DNA of 64,000 nt from JACKII01 sp041687435 (GTDB taxonomy: Bacteria > Pseudomonadota > Alphaproteobacteria > Bin95), in assembly GCA_041687435.1 (NCBI GenBank), contig JAWLBX010000004.1, positions 1-64,000 of the forward strand, written 5' to 3'. The notes beneath the pieces were generated by a model. The model was not told the DNA's origin. It did not search any database and worked only from the letters and a program-made list of their open reading frames with translations. The position numbers and the translations under genes were made by a program. Below, in pieces: positions 16,137 to 25,501 of this stretch (its first letter is position 1; each line of letters starts with the position of its first letter).

Positions 16137-16625
16137 ATGTTCAAGTCCGTTCGCCGTTCCGTTTTCGCCGGTTTGCTGGTCGTTGCCGGCGCAGGTTCCG
16201 CCTTCGCGGCGGAGAAGGACATCGTTGACACCGCGATATCGGCCGGTTCGTTCGAAACGCTGGTTACTGCGGTGACGAAAGCCGAATTGGTCGAGACCCT
16301 GAAGGGCCCCGGTCCGTTCACGGTCTTTGCGCCCAATGATGATGCCTTTGCCAAGGTGCCGAGCAAAACCCTGGAAAGCCTGCTGGATCCGGATAACAAG
16401 GATACGCTTACCGGCATCCTCACCTACCATGTGATCCCCGGCAAGGTCATGTCTGCCGACATCGCCGGCAAGTCATTGAGCGTCGAAACTGTCAACGGAG
16501 CGCCGCTCCAGATTGACGCGACCGACGGCGTGACGGTTGGCGGTGCAAAGGTCATCGCTGCTGATATCGAAACCAGCAATGGTGTCATCCACGTGATCGA
16601 CACGGTGATCATGCCGCCGAAGTGA
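16137..16625 (+). CDS. Secreted fasciclin (FAS1) domain protein
   Basis: A 162-residue protein with a signal peptide (MFKSVRRSVFAGLLVVAGAG, cleaved after AFA) and one complete FAS1 domain. The H1 region is GPFTVFAPNDDAFAKVP, the central LTGILTYHVIPGKVM carries the conserved Y-H motif, and the H2 region is NGVIHVIDTVIMPP. Such small exported proteins are common in marine and soil proteobacteria and are linked to adhesion or cell-surface interactions. The start at 16137 follows AGGGAGA. It is monocistronic, preceded by 264 bases of AT-rich DNA and followed by a terminator. Confidence 0.9.
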   Translation: MFKSVRRSVFAGLLVVAGAGSAFAAEKDIVDTAISAGSFETLVTAVTKAELVETLKGPGPFTVFAPNDDAFAKVPSKTLESLLDPDNKDTLTGILTYHVIPGKVMSADIAGKSLSVETVNGAPLQIDATDGVTVGGAKVIAADIETSNGVIHVIDTVIMPPK

Positions 16626-16650
16626 TCGGTGCGATAACGAGCCAAGGGGC

Positions 16651-16682
16651 GCCGGTGGCAATCTCGCTGCCGGCGGCCTTTT
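16651..16682 (+). terminator. Rho-independent terminator after the fasciclin gene
   Basis: GCCGGTGGC pairs with GCTGCCGGC (nine pairs, two of them G-T) around an AATCTC loop, and TTTT follows at 16679-16682. It lies 25 bases after the fasciclin stop codon. Confidence 0.65.
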
Positions 16683-16867
16683 GCGTTCGGCACGTCCGGT
16701 CCGGCGTCGGACCAAGGCACATCGTCCCGCCGGGCATGTTCCTGTCCCATGGAGTCGGTTTCAAAAAACGTTAACCGTTCTGACACGTCCTTATCATCTC
16801 CGTCTGGCTCTTTGCCCGGACCGCGCGCCCGGTTCCGGGCGCCGTTCCATTTATGGCGGAGAGCAGC

Positions 16868-18550
16868 ATGCAGCTTCCCTTTTTCAGTCGCCGATCCGTT
16901 CTTGCGTTTGGCCTTTCGCTCGCCACCAGCCTTTCGGCTGCCGCGCTGTTGGCACCGGCGACCGCCCGGGCAGATGACCGGCCGGTCGTCCGCGTGGCGG
17001 TGCAGCAGGTGGTCAATTCCGGCGCCTTGACGCCGCTGCGCGAGCAGTCGAACGTCGGTGCCCGCATTTTTCCGATGATTTTCTCCCCTCTGATCGACCT
17101 GGATCGCCAGGGCGACCTGTCGCCGGTGCCGGGCCTTGCCGAGTCCTGGAAGCGCATCGACGCAAAAACCGTCGAATTGAAGCTTCGTGAGGGCGCGAGA
17201 TTTCACAATGGTGACGAAGTGACGGCGGAGGACGTTGCGTTCAGCTTCGGCCCGGAACGGATGTTCGGCGACCTGCCGCCGCGCCGCCCCGGCGAAGAAG
17301 GCCAGAGGGCGCAAGCGGGTGACAACAAAACCCTGTTCACCACCACAACCGGCCAGACCGGGCCGGAGCTACCGCCCGAAGTGCCGGCAGTCGCCCGGCG
17401 GCTCTGGCCGTCGCTGGAGCGGATCGAGATTGTGGACCGGTATACCGTTCGCTTCGTTAACGCCGTGCCGGACCTGACCATGGAGGGCCGGATTGCCCGC
17501 CAGGGATCGCAGATCATTTCCAAGCGCGCCTTCCTGGAAGCGAAGGATTGGATGAGCTGGGCCCGCAACCCAGTCAGCGCCGGCCCATTCAAGGTCAAGG
17601 AGTTCCGGCCGGACAACGTGCTGGTGCTGGAGGCGCATGACGATTATTTCGGCGGCAAGCCGACCGTGCAGGCCGTGCGCTATGTCGTGGTGCCGGAAGT
17701 GCCGGGCCGGGTGAATGGCCTGCTGTCGGGTGAATACGATTTCGCCACGGACATTCCGCCGGACCAAATCGGAACCGTTGAAGGCAATTCGGCGTTCGAG
17801 GTCGTGGGTGGCCCGGTGCTGAACCACCGTCTGATCGTGTTCGACAAAAACCATCCGCAGCTTGCCGATGCGCGCATTCGCCGGGCGTTGACCCATTCCA
17901 TGGATCGCCAGGCGATCGTCGATGCGCTGTGGGGCGGTCGGACCAGTGTTCCCGCGGGGCTGCAATGGGAATACTACGCCGACATGTTCCATGATGATTG
18001 GAGCGTGCCGGAATACAATCCGGAACTTGCAAAGTCGCTTGTCGAGGCGTCCGGCTACACGGGAGAGACGATCCCGTTCCGTGTTCTGAATAACTACTAC
18101 ACCAATCAGGTGCAGACGGCCCAGATCCTAACGGAAATTTGGCGTTCGGTTGGGCTGAACGTTGAAATCCAGATGAAAGAGAACTGGCAACAAATCTTTG
18201 ACCGGAACGACCCGCGGGCGATCCGCGACTGGTCGAATTCTGCACCGTTCAGCGACCCGGTCAGCTCCATCGTCAACCAGCACGGGCCGGCCGGGCAGCA
18301 GCAGCAAGTGGGCGAATGGACGAACGAGGAGTTCAACAAGCTCTCCGGTATTCTGGAAACCTCCACCGACCGGGAAGAGCGGCGCAAGGTTTTCGGCCGG
18401 ATGCTTGAAATCGCTGAGCGCGAAGACCCCGCCTACACCGTTCTGCACCGCAACGTGGTGTTCTACGGCAAGCGCAAGGATATCGAGTGGAAGTGGTCGC
18501 CGACATTCGCGATGGACTTCCGCGCGGACAACATCCGGTATCTGAAGTAG
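16868..18550 (+). CDS. ABC transporter substrate-binding protein, family 5 (Dpp/Opp-like)
   Basis: A 560-residue periplasmic binding protein of the SBP_bac_5 family. The N-terminus carries SRRSVLAFGLSLATSLSAAA, a plausible twin-arginine or Sec signal. Family segments include ESWKRIDAKTVELKLREGAR, then FHNGDEVTAEDVAFSF and IRRALTHSMDRQAIVDALWG. The start at 16868 is chosen for GGAGAG just upstream; an ATG at 16853 adds five residues. It opens an operon with two ATPases, two permeases and a phosphonate monoester hydrolase. Its ligand may therefore be a phosphodiester or phosphonate ester rather than a peptide; that is inference from context. Confidence 0.88.
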   Translation: MQLPFFSRRSVLAFGLSLATSLSAAALLAPATARADDRPVVRVAVQQVVNSGALTPLREQSNVGARIFPMIFSPLIDLDRQGDLSPVPGLAESWKRIDAKTVELKLREGARFHNGDEVTAEDVAFSFGPERMFGDLPPRRPGEEGQRAQAGDNKTLFTTTTGQTGPELPPEVPAVARRLWPSLERIEIVDRYTVRFVNAVPDLTMEGRIARQGSQIISKRAFLEAKDWMSWARNPVSAGPFKVKEFRPDNVLVLEAHDDYFGGKPTVQAVRYVVVPEVPGRVNGLLSGEYDFATDIPPDQIGTVEGNSAFEVVGGPVLNHRLIVFDKNHPQLADARIRRALTHSMDRQAIVDALWGGRTSVPAGLQWEYYADMFHDDWSVPEYNPELAKSLVEASGYTGETIPFRVLNNYYTNQVQTAQILTEIWRSVGLNVEIQMKENWQQIFDRNDPRAIRDWSNSAPFSDPVSSIVNQHGPAGQQQQVGEWTNEEFNKLSGILETSTDREERRKVFGRMLEIAEREDPAYTVLHRNVVFYGKRKDIEWKWSPTFAMDFRADNIRYLK

Positions 18551-18556
18551 GCCGGC

Positions 18557-19633
18557 ATGAACGCGTTCGGCTATAGCACGGCGTCGAACGGCGCAGCGGC
18601 GGTCCGGGCCTTGCCCCGGGCCGCTGTTGCGGCGTCCTTTACCACTGAAGCCAACCGGGAACCGTTTCAAGAACCGCTGGTCAGCATCGCCGGCCTCACG
18701 GTTGCATTCGATGACGGCAAACGTCACGTGCCCGTTCTTCACGGGATCGATCTGGAAGTGCGGCCGGGGGAGACGGTTGGCATTGTCGGCGAGTCCGGTT
18801 GCGGTAAGTCGGTTACCTGGCTGGCAGTGTTGCGGCTGCTGGGCAGCCGGGCCCGCATCAGCGGCACCGTATCGCTGGATGGTGCGCCGATGACCGATTT
18901 CTCCGACCGCGCGATGGCGCGGGTTCGTGGCAAACGCATCGCCATGATCTTCCAGGACCCGGCGGCTTCGCTCAATCCGGTCCGCCGGATAGGCCACCAG
19001 TTGACGGAGGCTTTGGGCCTGCACCGCGGGCTGGCCGGCAGTGCCGCGAAAGCCGAGGCTGTTCGGTTGCTGGACCGGGTACACATTCCGAATGCATCCC
19101 AGCGATTGAACGCCTACCCGCACGAACTTTCGGGCGGAATGAACCAGCGCGTGATGATCGCCATGGCGCTGGCGGGCGAGCCCGACCTTCTGGTTGCCGA
19201 CGAGCCAACCACGGCGCTGGATGCCACCATCCAGGCGCAAATCCTCGACCTGTTGCGTGAAATTCGCCGCGACAGCGGCATGGCGCTTGCGCTGATTTCG
19301 CACGATCTGGGCGTAATTGCCGATATCTGTGAGCGGGTGATGGTGATGTATGCCGGCCGGGTCGTCGAGGCGGCGCCCACGGACCAACTGTTTTCAAACC
19401 CGGCCCATCCCTACACCCGTGGCCTGTTGGCAGCACTGCCGGACATCAACGCGCCGCAACGCAGGCTGGAAGCGATTTCCGGGTCGGTGCCCGAGCCAGG
19501 CCGGCTTCCCGCCGGATGCAGCTTCGGCCCGCGCTGTCCGCTTGCCTGCCAAAGCTGCACGACCGCCATTCCGAACCTTGCGGCCATAGCCCCGTCGCAC
19601 AAGGCAGCCTGCCTGAAGGCCGGTACCGTATGA
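18557..19633 (+). CDS. ABC transporter ATP-binding protein, DppD/OppD-like
   Basis: A 358-residue ATPase with Walker A GESGCGKSV, signature LSGGMNQRVMIAMAL and Walker B LLVADEPTTALD. The C-terminal oligopeptide-transporter domain has the four-cysteine pattern typical of OppD (GCSFGPRCPLACQSC). About 40 residues precede the ABC domain and have no family match, so the true start could be later than 18557. It begins six bases after the binding protein and its stop overlaps the next ATG by four bases. Confidence 0.9.
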   Translation: MNAFGYSTASNGAAAVRALPRAAVAASFTTEANREPFQEPLVSIAGLTVAFDDGKRHVPVLHGIDLEVRPGETVGIVGESGCGKSVTWLAVLRLLGSRARISGTVSLDGAPMTDFSDRAMARVRGKRIAMIFQDPAASLNPVRRIGHQLTEALGLHRGLAGSAAKAEAVRLLDRVHIPNASQRLNAYPHELSGGMNQRVMIAMALAGEPDLLVADEPTTALDATIQAQILDLLREIRRDSGMALALISHDLGVIADICERVMVMYAGRVVEAAPTDQLFSNPAHPYTRGLLAALPDINAPQRRLEAISGSVPEPGRLPAGCSFGPRCPLACQSCTTAIPNLAAIAPSHKAACLKAGTV

Positions 19634-20670
19634 CGAAATTGCTGTCCGTTGAAAATCTGTGCCGGCATTTTCCGGTCCGCGTGCCGGGGCAGGGGGTCAG
19701 CGCGTTGTTCGGCCGTCCGGCAACCTTGCGGGCGGTGGATGGTGTGTCGTTTTCGTTGGAAGCAGGGCGAACCCTGGGCGTGGTTGGGGAATCCGGCTGT
19801 GGCAAGTCCACCACCGCGCGGCTGGTTCTGGGCCTGATGTCCCCTACGGCCGGCAAGGTTTGGTTCGAAGGCCAGGCTGTTCCGGCCAAGCGGGACCGCC
19901 GCTGGCGCGCACTGCGGCAACGCATGCAGATGGTCTATCAGGACCCGCTATCCGCGCTTGACCGTCGGCTGCCTGCCATCACGCAGGTGATGGAACCGCT
20001 GACGGTGTTCAACATCGGCACGCCGGCGGAACGTCGGGAGAAGGCGCAAGAACTCATGGCATCCGCCGGGCTGACGCCGCACCTGTTCGGGCGGTATCCG
20101 CACGAACTTTCCGGTGGCCAACGCCAGCGCGTAGTGCTGGCGCGGGCATTGATCCTGGAGCCCAGCCTTCTGGTCTGCGACGAGCCGATTTCGGCGCTGG
20201 ACGTCTCGATCCAGGCGCAGGTCATCAACCTGCTGCTGGACCTGCAGGAACGGTTCAACCTCGCCTTCCTGTTCATCAGCCATGACCTGAAGGTGGTGCG
20301 CCAGATCAGCCATGAAGTTGCGGTCATGTATCTGGGCCGGATTGTGGAGCAGGGCGATCCTGAAAGCCTGTTTCAACACCCCGCGCACCCTTACACCCAG
20401 GCGCTGGTATCGGCGATCCCGTCGCCATGGCGCCGGCAAGAGGCCAAACGCATCGTGCTGGAGGGCGACCCGCCCAATCCGGTCAACGTGCCGTCGGGAT
20501 GCCCCTTTCATCCGCGCTGTCCTCACGCCATGCCGGCCTGTCGTGTGAGCGCGCCGGAACTGACCGACATCGGGGGCGGGCGCAAGGCTGCCTGTCACCT
20601 GCTGACGACTGCGAATGGCCCGCCCGCCAATGTTTCGCCCATCCATGTTTCGGCCGTCAGCACCGCATAA
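19630..20670 (+). CDS. ABC transporter ATP-binding protein, DppF/OppF-like
   Basis: A 346-residue ATPase that partners the upstream DppD-like protein. Walker A is GESGCGKST, the signature is LSGGQRQRVVLARAL and Walker B is LLVCDEPISALD. The C-terminal peptide-transporter domain contains GCPFHPRCPHAMPAC. The ATG at 19630 overlaps the preceding TGA, so the two ATPases are translationally coupled; the longer frame from 19516 is an artefact. The proline-rich tail after residue 320 is not conserved in the family. Confidence 0.9.
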   Translation: MTKLLSVENLCRHFPVRVPGQGVSALFGRPATLRAVDGVSFSLEAGRTLGVVGESGCGKSTTARLVLGLMSPTAGKVWFEGQAVPAKRDRRWRALRQRMQMVYQDPLSALDRRLPAITQVMEPLTVFNIGTPAERREKAQELMASAGLTPHLFGRYPHELSGGQRQRVVLARALILEPSLLVCDEPISALDVSIQAQVINLLLDLQERFNLAFLFISHDLKVVRQISHEVAVMYLGRIVEQGDPESLFQHPAHPYTQALVSAIPSPWRRQEAKRIVLEGDPPNPVNVPSGCPFHPRCPHAMPACRVSAPELTDIGGGRKAACHLLTTANGPPANVSPIHVSAVSTA

Positions 20671-20682
20671 GGCGCCACCAGA

Positions 20683-21621
20683 ATGTTCTATTTTCTCATA
20701 GCGCGCGGCTTTCGGGCGTTGGTTACGATCTTCCTCGTCCTGAGTTTCGCCTTCGTCATATTGCGGCTGTCCGGCGACCCGGCGCTTCTGATCCTCTCAC
20801 CCGATGCGCCGCCAGAGGCGATTGAGGCCTTTCGGCAGGGCTGGGGCCTGGATGCGCCGGTCTGGAAGCAATATCTCGGCTACTTCCTGAACCTGGCCGA
20901 GGGCAATTTCGGCCAATCCATGCGGGATGGCCGGCCGGCGATCGAACTTGTGGCGGAACGCATTCCGGCGACGCTCGCCATCACCCTGCCGGCGTTCGCA
21001 CTCAAGCTTCTGATCGGTATTCCGGGGGGGATCTTCGCCGCACTCAACCGCAACTCGCTGATCGACCGTCTGGTGATGAGCCTGTCTGTCGCCGGCTATA
21101 CCGTTCCCAGCTTTGTGCTGGGGCTGATCCTGGTGTTGGTGTTTGCGGTGAAGATGGGCTGGCTGCCCAGCGGCGGATACACCAGCCCCGCCCATATCAT
21201 CCTGCCGGCGATAACGTTGGGGCTGGGCGGCGCGGCGATCCTGGCGCGGTTCACGCGCTCCGCCATGCTGGAAGTGCTGGGCCAACCCTATATCCGCACG
21301 GCATCCGCCAAGGGGTTGATCTGGCGGCTGGTCGTCACCGGCCATGCCTTGCCGAATGCGGCGATCCCGACCGTGACCATCGTCGGGTTCATGGTCGGCA
21401 GCCTGATTGCGGGTGCGGTCGTAGTCGAAAGCGTGTTTGCCTGGCCTGGTGTCGGGCGGTTGCTGGTTTCCGCCGTCGCCAACCGTGATTTGGCTGTTGT
21501 GCAGGCCATTTTGCTGCTGGTCGCGGCCTGCATGGTGGCATCCAACCTGATCGTGGATGCCCTGTATGGCTGGATCGACCCGCGCCTGCGCACCGGGCGA
21601 AACCTCAAGGCGGGGGGCTAG
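20683..21621 (+). CDS. ABC transporter permease, DppB/OppB-like
   Basis: A 312-residue inner-membrane permease with six hydrophobic segments. The N-terminus follows the DppB pattern (MFYFLIARGFRALVTIFLVL, then SFAFVILRLSGDPA). The EAA loop is YIRTASAKGLIWRLVVTGHA. It pairs with the DppC-like permease that starts three bases downstream. Together with the two ATPases and the binding protein it completes a five-component importer. Confidence 0.9.
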   Translation: MFYFLIARGFRALVTIFLVLSFAFVILRLSGDPALLILSPDAPPEAIEAFRQGWGLDAPVWKQYLGYFLNLAEGNFGQSMRDGRPAIELVAERIPATLAITLPAFALKLLIGIPGGIFAALNRNSLIDRLVMSLSVAGYTVPSFVLGLILVLVFAVKMGWLPSGGYTSPAHIILPAITLGLGGAAILARFTRSAMLEVLGQPYIRTASAKGLIWRLVVTGHALPNAAIPTVTIVGFMVGSLIAGAVVVESVFAWPGVGRLLVSAVANRDLAVVQAILLLVAACMVASNLIVDALYGWIDPRLRTGRNLKAGG

Positions 21622-21624
21622 GCC

Positions 21625-22521
21625 ATGACCGACCTTCCTATCGCACCGGTGGCGGCGGTTACCGCCGATGCCGAGCGCAGCAAGCTTTCCCGCTTCCTGG
21701 AGGCTTATCCGCCGCTGGTGCTGTTCGGCATCACCTGGATCGGCACGATGCTGGCGGTCGCGCTGCTGGCGGATGTGCTGGCGCCCTATAGCTATAGCGC
21801 GCTTGACCTGAAGGCACGGCTGTCGCCGCCGGTGTTTGTCGGCGGAAGTTGGGCGCACCCCCTGGGTACGGATGAACTGGGCCGGGACGTGCTGTCTCGC
21901 CTGGTCTATTCGATCCGCATCAGCCTGCTGATTGCATTTGCCAGCACGATCATTTCAGCCACCATCGGCGTCACCCTGGGCTTGCTGGCGGCGCATTTCC
22001 GCGGATGGGTGGAGCAACTGGTGCTGACGCTGGTCGACTTTCAGGCTTCCATGCCGTTCATGATCATCGCGTTGGCGGTGCTGGCCTTTTTCGGCAATAC
22101 CCTCACCCTGTTCATCTGCCTGATGGGGTTTTATGGCTGGGAACGATCGACCCGTATTGCGCGCGGTCTGACCATCGCCGCCAACGAGCAAGGCTATGCC
22201 GCCTCCGTCCGCGATATCGGGGCGTCGCCCTTCCGCATCTATGGCCTGCATGTCCTGCCGAACATCGCCAGCACGTTGATCGTCAGCATTACACTGACCT
22301 TTCCCGAGGTGATCCTGCTGGAATCGGGCCTTTCGTTTCTGGGCCTGGGCGTGCAGCCGCCGATGACCAGCCTGGGCAACATGGTTGGCTATGGCCGTGA
22401 GTATCTGCAATCCGCCACCTGGATCCTGCTGGCGCCCAGCTTCGTGATCGTCATGACGACATTTTCCATCAGCATGGTCGGCGACTGGCTGCGCGACCGT
22501 CTGGACCCAACATTGCGCTGA
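21625..22521 (+). CDS. ABC transporter permease, DppC/OppC-like
   Basis: A 298-residue inner-membrane permease with the OppC N-terminal helix, the HPLGTDELGRDVLSRLVYS motif specific to DppC/OppC proteins, and the EAA loop YAASVRDIGASPFRIYGLHV. The C-terminal segment ends in LGNMVGYGREYLQSATWILL. It is encoded 13 bases before the phosphonate monoester hydrolase in the same operon. Confidence 0.9.
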   Translation: MTDLPIAPVAAVTADAERSKLSRFLEAYPPLVLFGITWIGTMLAVALLADVLAPYSYSALDLKARLSPPVFVGGSWAHPLGTDELGRDVLSRLVYSIRISLLIAFASTIISATIGVTLGLLAAHFRGWVEQLVLTLVDFQASMPFMIIALAVLAFFGNTLTLFICLMGFYGWERSTRIARGLTIAANEQGYAASVRDIGASPFRIYGLHVLPNIASTLIVSITLTFPEVILLESGLSFLGLGVQPPMTSLGNMVGYGREYLQSATWILLAPSFVIVMTTFSISMVGDWLRDRLDPTLR

Positions 22522-22534
22522 TTTCGAGGAAACC

Positions 22535-24076
22535 ATGAGCAAACGCAAGAATGTGCTGTTGATCGTTGTCGACCAATGGCGTGGCGATACGCTGCCCATG
22601 CTGGGCCATCCGCTGGTCAAGACGCCGAACCTGGCCGCACTGGCGGCGGAAGGGGTGACCTTCGCCCGGCATTACACCCAGGCTGTGCCTTGCGGGCCGG
22701 CGCGGGCCAGCCTGCTAACCGGTCTCTATATGATGAACCACCGGGCCGTTCAGAACACGATCCCGCTGGATGCGCGCCACACCAACGTCGCCAAGGAAGT
22801 GCGCAAACTGGGCTATGATCCGGCGATCGTCGGCTACACGACCACCACACCGGACCCGCGCACCATCCCGCCGGAAGACCCGCGTTTCAGGGTGCTGGGG
22901 GATCTGATGGACGGCTGGCGGCCGGTCGGATTCTGGGGAATGAAGATGGAAGCCTACTTCTCCTGGGTGGCCGCCAACGGCGTGCAATTGCCGGAAAACC
23001 CGTGGGATATCTGGCTGCCGCAGGATTTGGAGCCGGGTGAGATCGGCGCGACCCGCAAGCCCAGCCGGATTCCGGCAGAACTGTCGGATACGGCTTGGTT
23101 CACCGACCGCGGCATCGACTATATCCGCGGCGCCAGCAACAAGCCCTGGTTCCTGCATCTGGGGTATTGGCGGCCGCACCCGCCCTTTGCCGCGCCTGCC
23201 CCCTATCACGACATGTTCGACGCCGCCGATTGCCCGCCGCCGCTGCGCGCCGCCACCGTTGCCGAGGAGGCGGAGCAGCATCCGATGCTGCGGTTCTATC
23301 TCGACAATGTCGCGCGCAAGAGCTTCTTTGAAAATGGCGAGGGCCTGGGCGCGGACATGGACGAGGCCGAGGTCCGGCAGATGCGCGCCACCTATTACGG
23401 GCTGATCGAGGAAATCGACGCCCATCTGGGCCGCGTTTTCCAGTTCCTGAAGGATTCCGGCCAATGGGACGATACGCTGATCGTCGTGACCTGTGACCAT
23501 GGCGAGCAGTTGGGCGACCATCACCTGCTGGGCAAGCTCGGCTATTTCGACCAGAGCTACCACATCCCGATGATCGTGCGCGATCCGGATGCAAGCGCAG
23601 ACGGCAGCCGCGGGCGTATCGTGCAGCAGTTCACGGAATCCGTCGATCTGATGCCAACGGTCCTGGATTGGATGGATGCGCCGTGCCCGCGCGCCTGCGA
23701 CGGGCGCTCCTTGATGCCGTTCCTTCGCGATGGTGGCGCGCCCGGCGATTGGCGGCGCGAGGTGCATTTCGAATTCGACTTCCGGAATATCTATTACTCG
23801 AAACCGGAGGAGGCTCTGGGCCTGACCATGGACCAATGCAACCTGGCCGTCGTGCAGGATGAGCATTGGAAATACGTGCATTTCGCGGCCCTGCCGCCGC
23901 TGTTGTTTGATCTGCAAAACGACCCCGGCGAGTTCCAGAACCTGGCAGCAGACCCGGCCCACGCTGTCACCGTGCGCGACTATGCCCAGCGCATGCTGAA
24001 CTGGCGGCTGCTGAACGCCGAACGCACGCTCACCGGCTATGCCGCGAGCCCGGAAGGCCTGTTGCTGCGCCTATAG
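22535..24076 (+). CDS. pehA: Phosphonate monoester hydrolase / phosphodiesterase, sulfatase superfamily
   Basis: A 513-residue alkaline-phosphatase-superfamily enzyme. The sulfatase-type motif C53-G-P-A-R57 carries the cysteine that becomes formylglycine. Metal ligands are visible at D13 (LLIVVDQWRGD) and at D321-H322 (CDHGEQLGDHHLLGK). The sequence closely follows my memory of the Rhizobium/Burkholderia phosphonate monoester hydrolases, including GLYMMNHRAVQNTIPLD and GYTTTTPDPRTI. These enzymes split phosphonate monoesters and phosphodiesters, and promiscuously sulfate esters. No signal peptide is seen, so it is probably cytoplasmic, acting on substrates brought in by the ABC importer encoded just upstream. 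A formylglycine-generating enzyme is needed but is not in the window. Confidence 0.9.
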   Translation: MSKRKNVLLIVVDQWRGDTLPMLGHPLVKTPNLAALAAEGVTFARHYTQAVPCGPARASLLTGLYMMNHRAVQNTIPLDARHTNVAKEVRKLGYDPAIVGYTTTTPDPRTIPPEDPRFRVLGDLMDGWRPVGFWGMKMEAYFSWVAANGVQLPENPWDIWLPQDLEPGEIGATRKPSRIPAELSDTAWFTDRGIDYIRGASNKPWFLHLGYWRPHPPFAAPAPYHDMFDAADCPPPLRAATVAEEAEQHPMLRFYLDNVARKSFFENGEGLGADMDEAEVRQMRATYYGLIEEIDAHLGRVFQFLKDSGQWDDTLIVVTCDHGEQLGDHHLLGKLGYFDQSYHIPMIVRDPDASADGSRGRIVQQFTESVDLMPTVLDWMDAPCPRACDGRSLMPFLRDGGAPGDWRREVHFEFDFRNIYYSKPEEALGLTMDQCNLAVVQDEHWKYVHFAALPPLLFDLQNDPGEFQNLAADPAHAVTVRDYAQRMLNWRLLNAERTLTGYAASPEGLLLRL

Positions 24077-24319
24077 ATGCCCCTGCCGCAATTCCTGCCC
24101 GCACCCGCGACATTCTGTGTTTCCAGGTGGATGAGCCGCGGATAGTGCTGGCGGGCAGGGGATTGAGGCTGGGAAAAACGGTCTATGAAGCCCAAAATGC
24201 CTTCAGGGCATATGATGCTGATCGGAATATCGGTGCCACGGCAAGGAATGATTGAACCCTTGCTGCTGTAGACATAGTTTCCGGGATCACGAGCAAGGGG
24301 CTGCACCAGGAACGGATCA

Positions 24320-25474
24320 ATGGCTGAAAACGATCGTGAAGGCACCGAGCGCGATTCCCCAAAGGACGATGGGCGACGGGCGGCTGGACTTCTGTCGGTG
24401 CCCAATGGGGCGCGTCTCCAGACATGGTTTCTGGGGATCATCGCCTTTGCGATTATCCTGTTCCTGCTGGTGCAGGCGCGCTTCATCCTCATTTCGCTCG
24501 TTATCGCGATCATCCTGTTCAGTCTGACGAGCGATGCGATCAATTCCATTGCGCGCGTCAACATTGGCCGCCTGCGGGTTCCAATGGTGCTCGCGAGCAT
24601 CGCAGCACTGGGGCTGATCACGGCGGGGCTGCTGACGCTGACTGCGGTGGTTCTGTCACAGGCCAACACGGTTGTGCTGACTGTGTTGGCGTACGCCGAC
24701 CCGGCTCAACGCGCGGTTGCCGATTTGTTTGCATGGATGGGGGCGGACGTCGAGGCCGCGGTGTTGCAGACGATGCAGGAGGTGCAGTTCGGCAACTATC
24801 TGCGAGCCGTCGCCGGCCAAGCCAGCGATCTGCTGCAGGCGACCGTGCTGATTATCCTGTTCGTCGGTTTCCTGTTTGCGGAGCGTATCTGGTTCTCGAC
24901 CAAGCTCATCAGCCTTTTGGGGGACGAGAATCAGGCGACGCAGGCCAAAATGATCATCGGTTCGATCATGCATCGGGTGAACCGGTACCTGCTGGTCAAA
25001 ACGTTGGTCAGCGCTGTGACAGGATTTTTGGCCTATTTTGTGGTCAGCGCCTTTGGGATTCAGCTTGCGGTTGCCATCGGCATTCTGACATTTGTGCTCA
25101 ACTACATCCCGAATATTGGCTCTATCGTTGCCACGATCGCAGCGGCTCTTGTTGGCTATATCCAGACCGGTGACCAAGTTCTGGGACTCGGACTGCTGGC
25201 GGTTCTGACCGTGATCCAGTTCACAATCGGTCAGGTGATCGACCCGCTGCTGCTCGGCCGGGCGCTGCGTCTGTCGTCGTTTGGGATCATCATTTCGCTC
25301 GCCTTCTGGGCGGGGGTCTGGGGCATTGCTGGCATGTTCCTTGCCGTGCCGATCATGGTGGCGGTGATGATCGTCTGCTCTCATGTCGGCGGCTTGCGGC
25401 CCGTTGCGGTGTTGTTGTCGCGGGAGGGGCTGCCGGACACTGGCGCCGAGTTTAGGCATAGCCGCGCGAGGTGA
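24320..25474 (+). CDS. AI-2E family (PerM/TqsA-like) membrane protein
   Basis: A 384-residue inner-membrane protein of the AI-2E transporter family with about eight membrane segments. Characteristic parts are AVAIGILTFVLNYIPNIGSI in the centre and QVIDPLLLGRALRLSSFGII, followed by GVWGIAGMFLAVPIMVAVMI. The first ~40 residues and the final ~20 are hydrophilic. Family members export autoinducer-2 or act as Na+/H+ exchangers, and neither function can be assigned from sequence. The ATG at 24320 follows CAGGAACGG. It is convergent with the RND pump gene, only 27 bases away. Confidence 0.85.
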   Translation: MAENDREGTERDSPKDDGRRAAGLLSVPNGARLQTWFLGIIAFAIILFLLVQARFILISLVIAIILFSLTSDAINSIARVNIGRLRVPMVLASIAALGLITAGLLTLTAVVLSQANTVVLTVLAYADPAQRAVADLFAWMGADVEAAVLQTMQEVQFGNYLRAVAGQASDLLQATVLIILFVGFLFAERIWFSTKLISLLGDENQATQAKMIIGSIMHRVNRYLLVKTLVSAVTGFLAYFVVSAFGIQLAVAIGILTFVLNYIPNIGSIVATIAAALVGYIQTGDQVLGLGLLAVLTVIQFTIGQVIDPLLLGRALRLSSFGIIISLAFWAGVWGIAGMFLAVPIMVAVMIVCSHVGGLRPVAVLLSREGLPDTGAEFRHSRAR

Positions 25475-25501
25475 CCCCACAACAGGGCGGAACGGAGCGG
25501 C

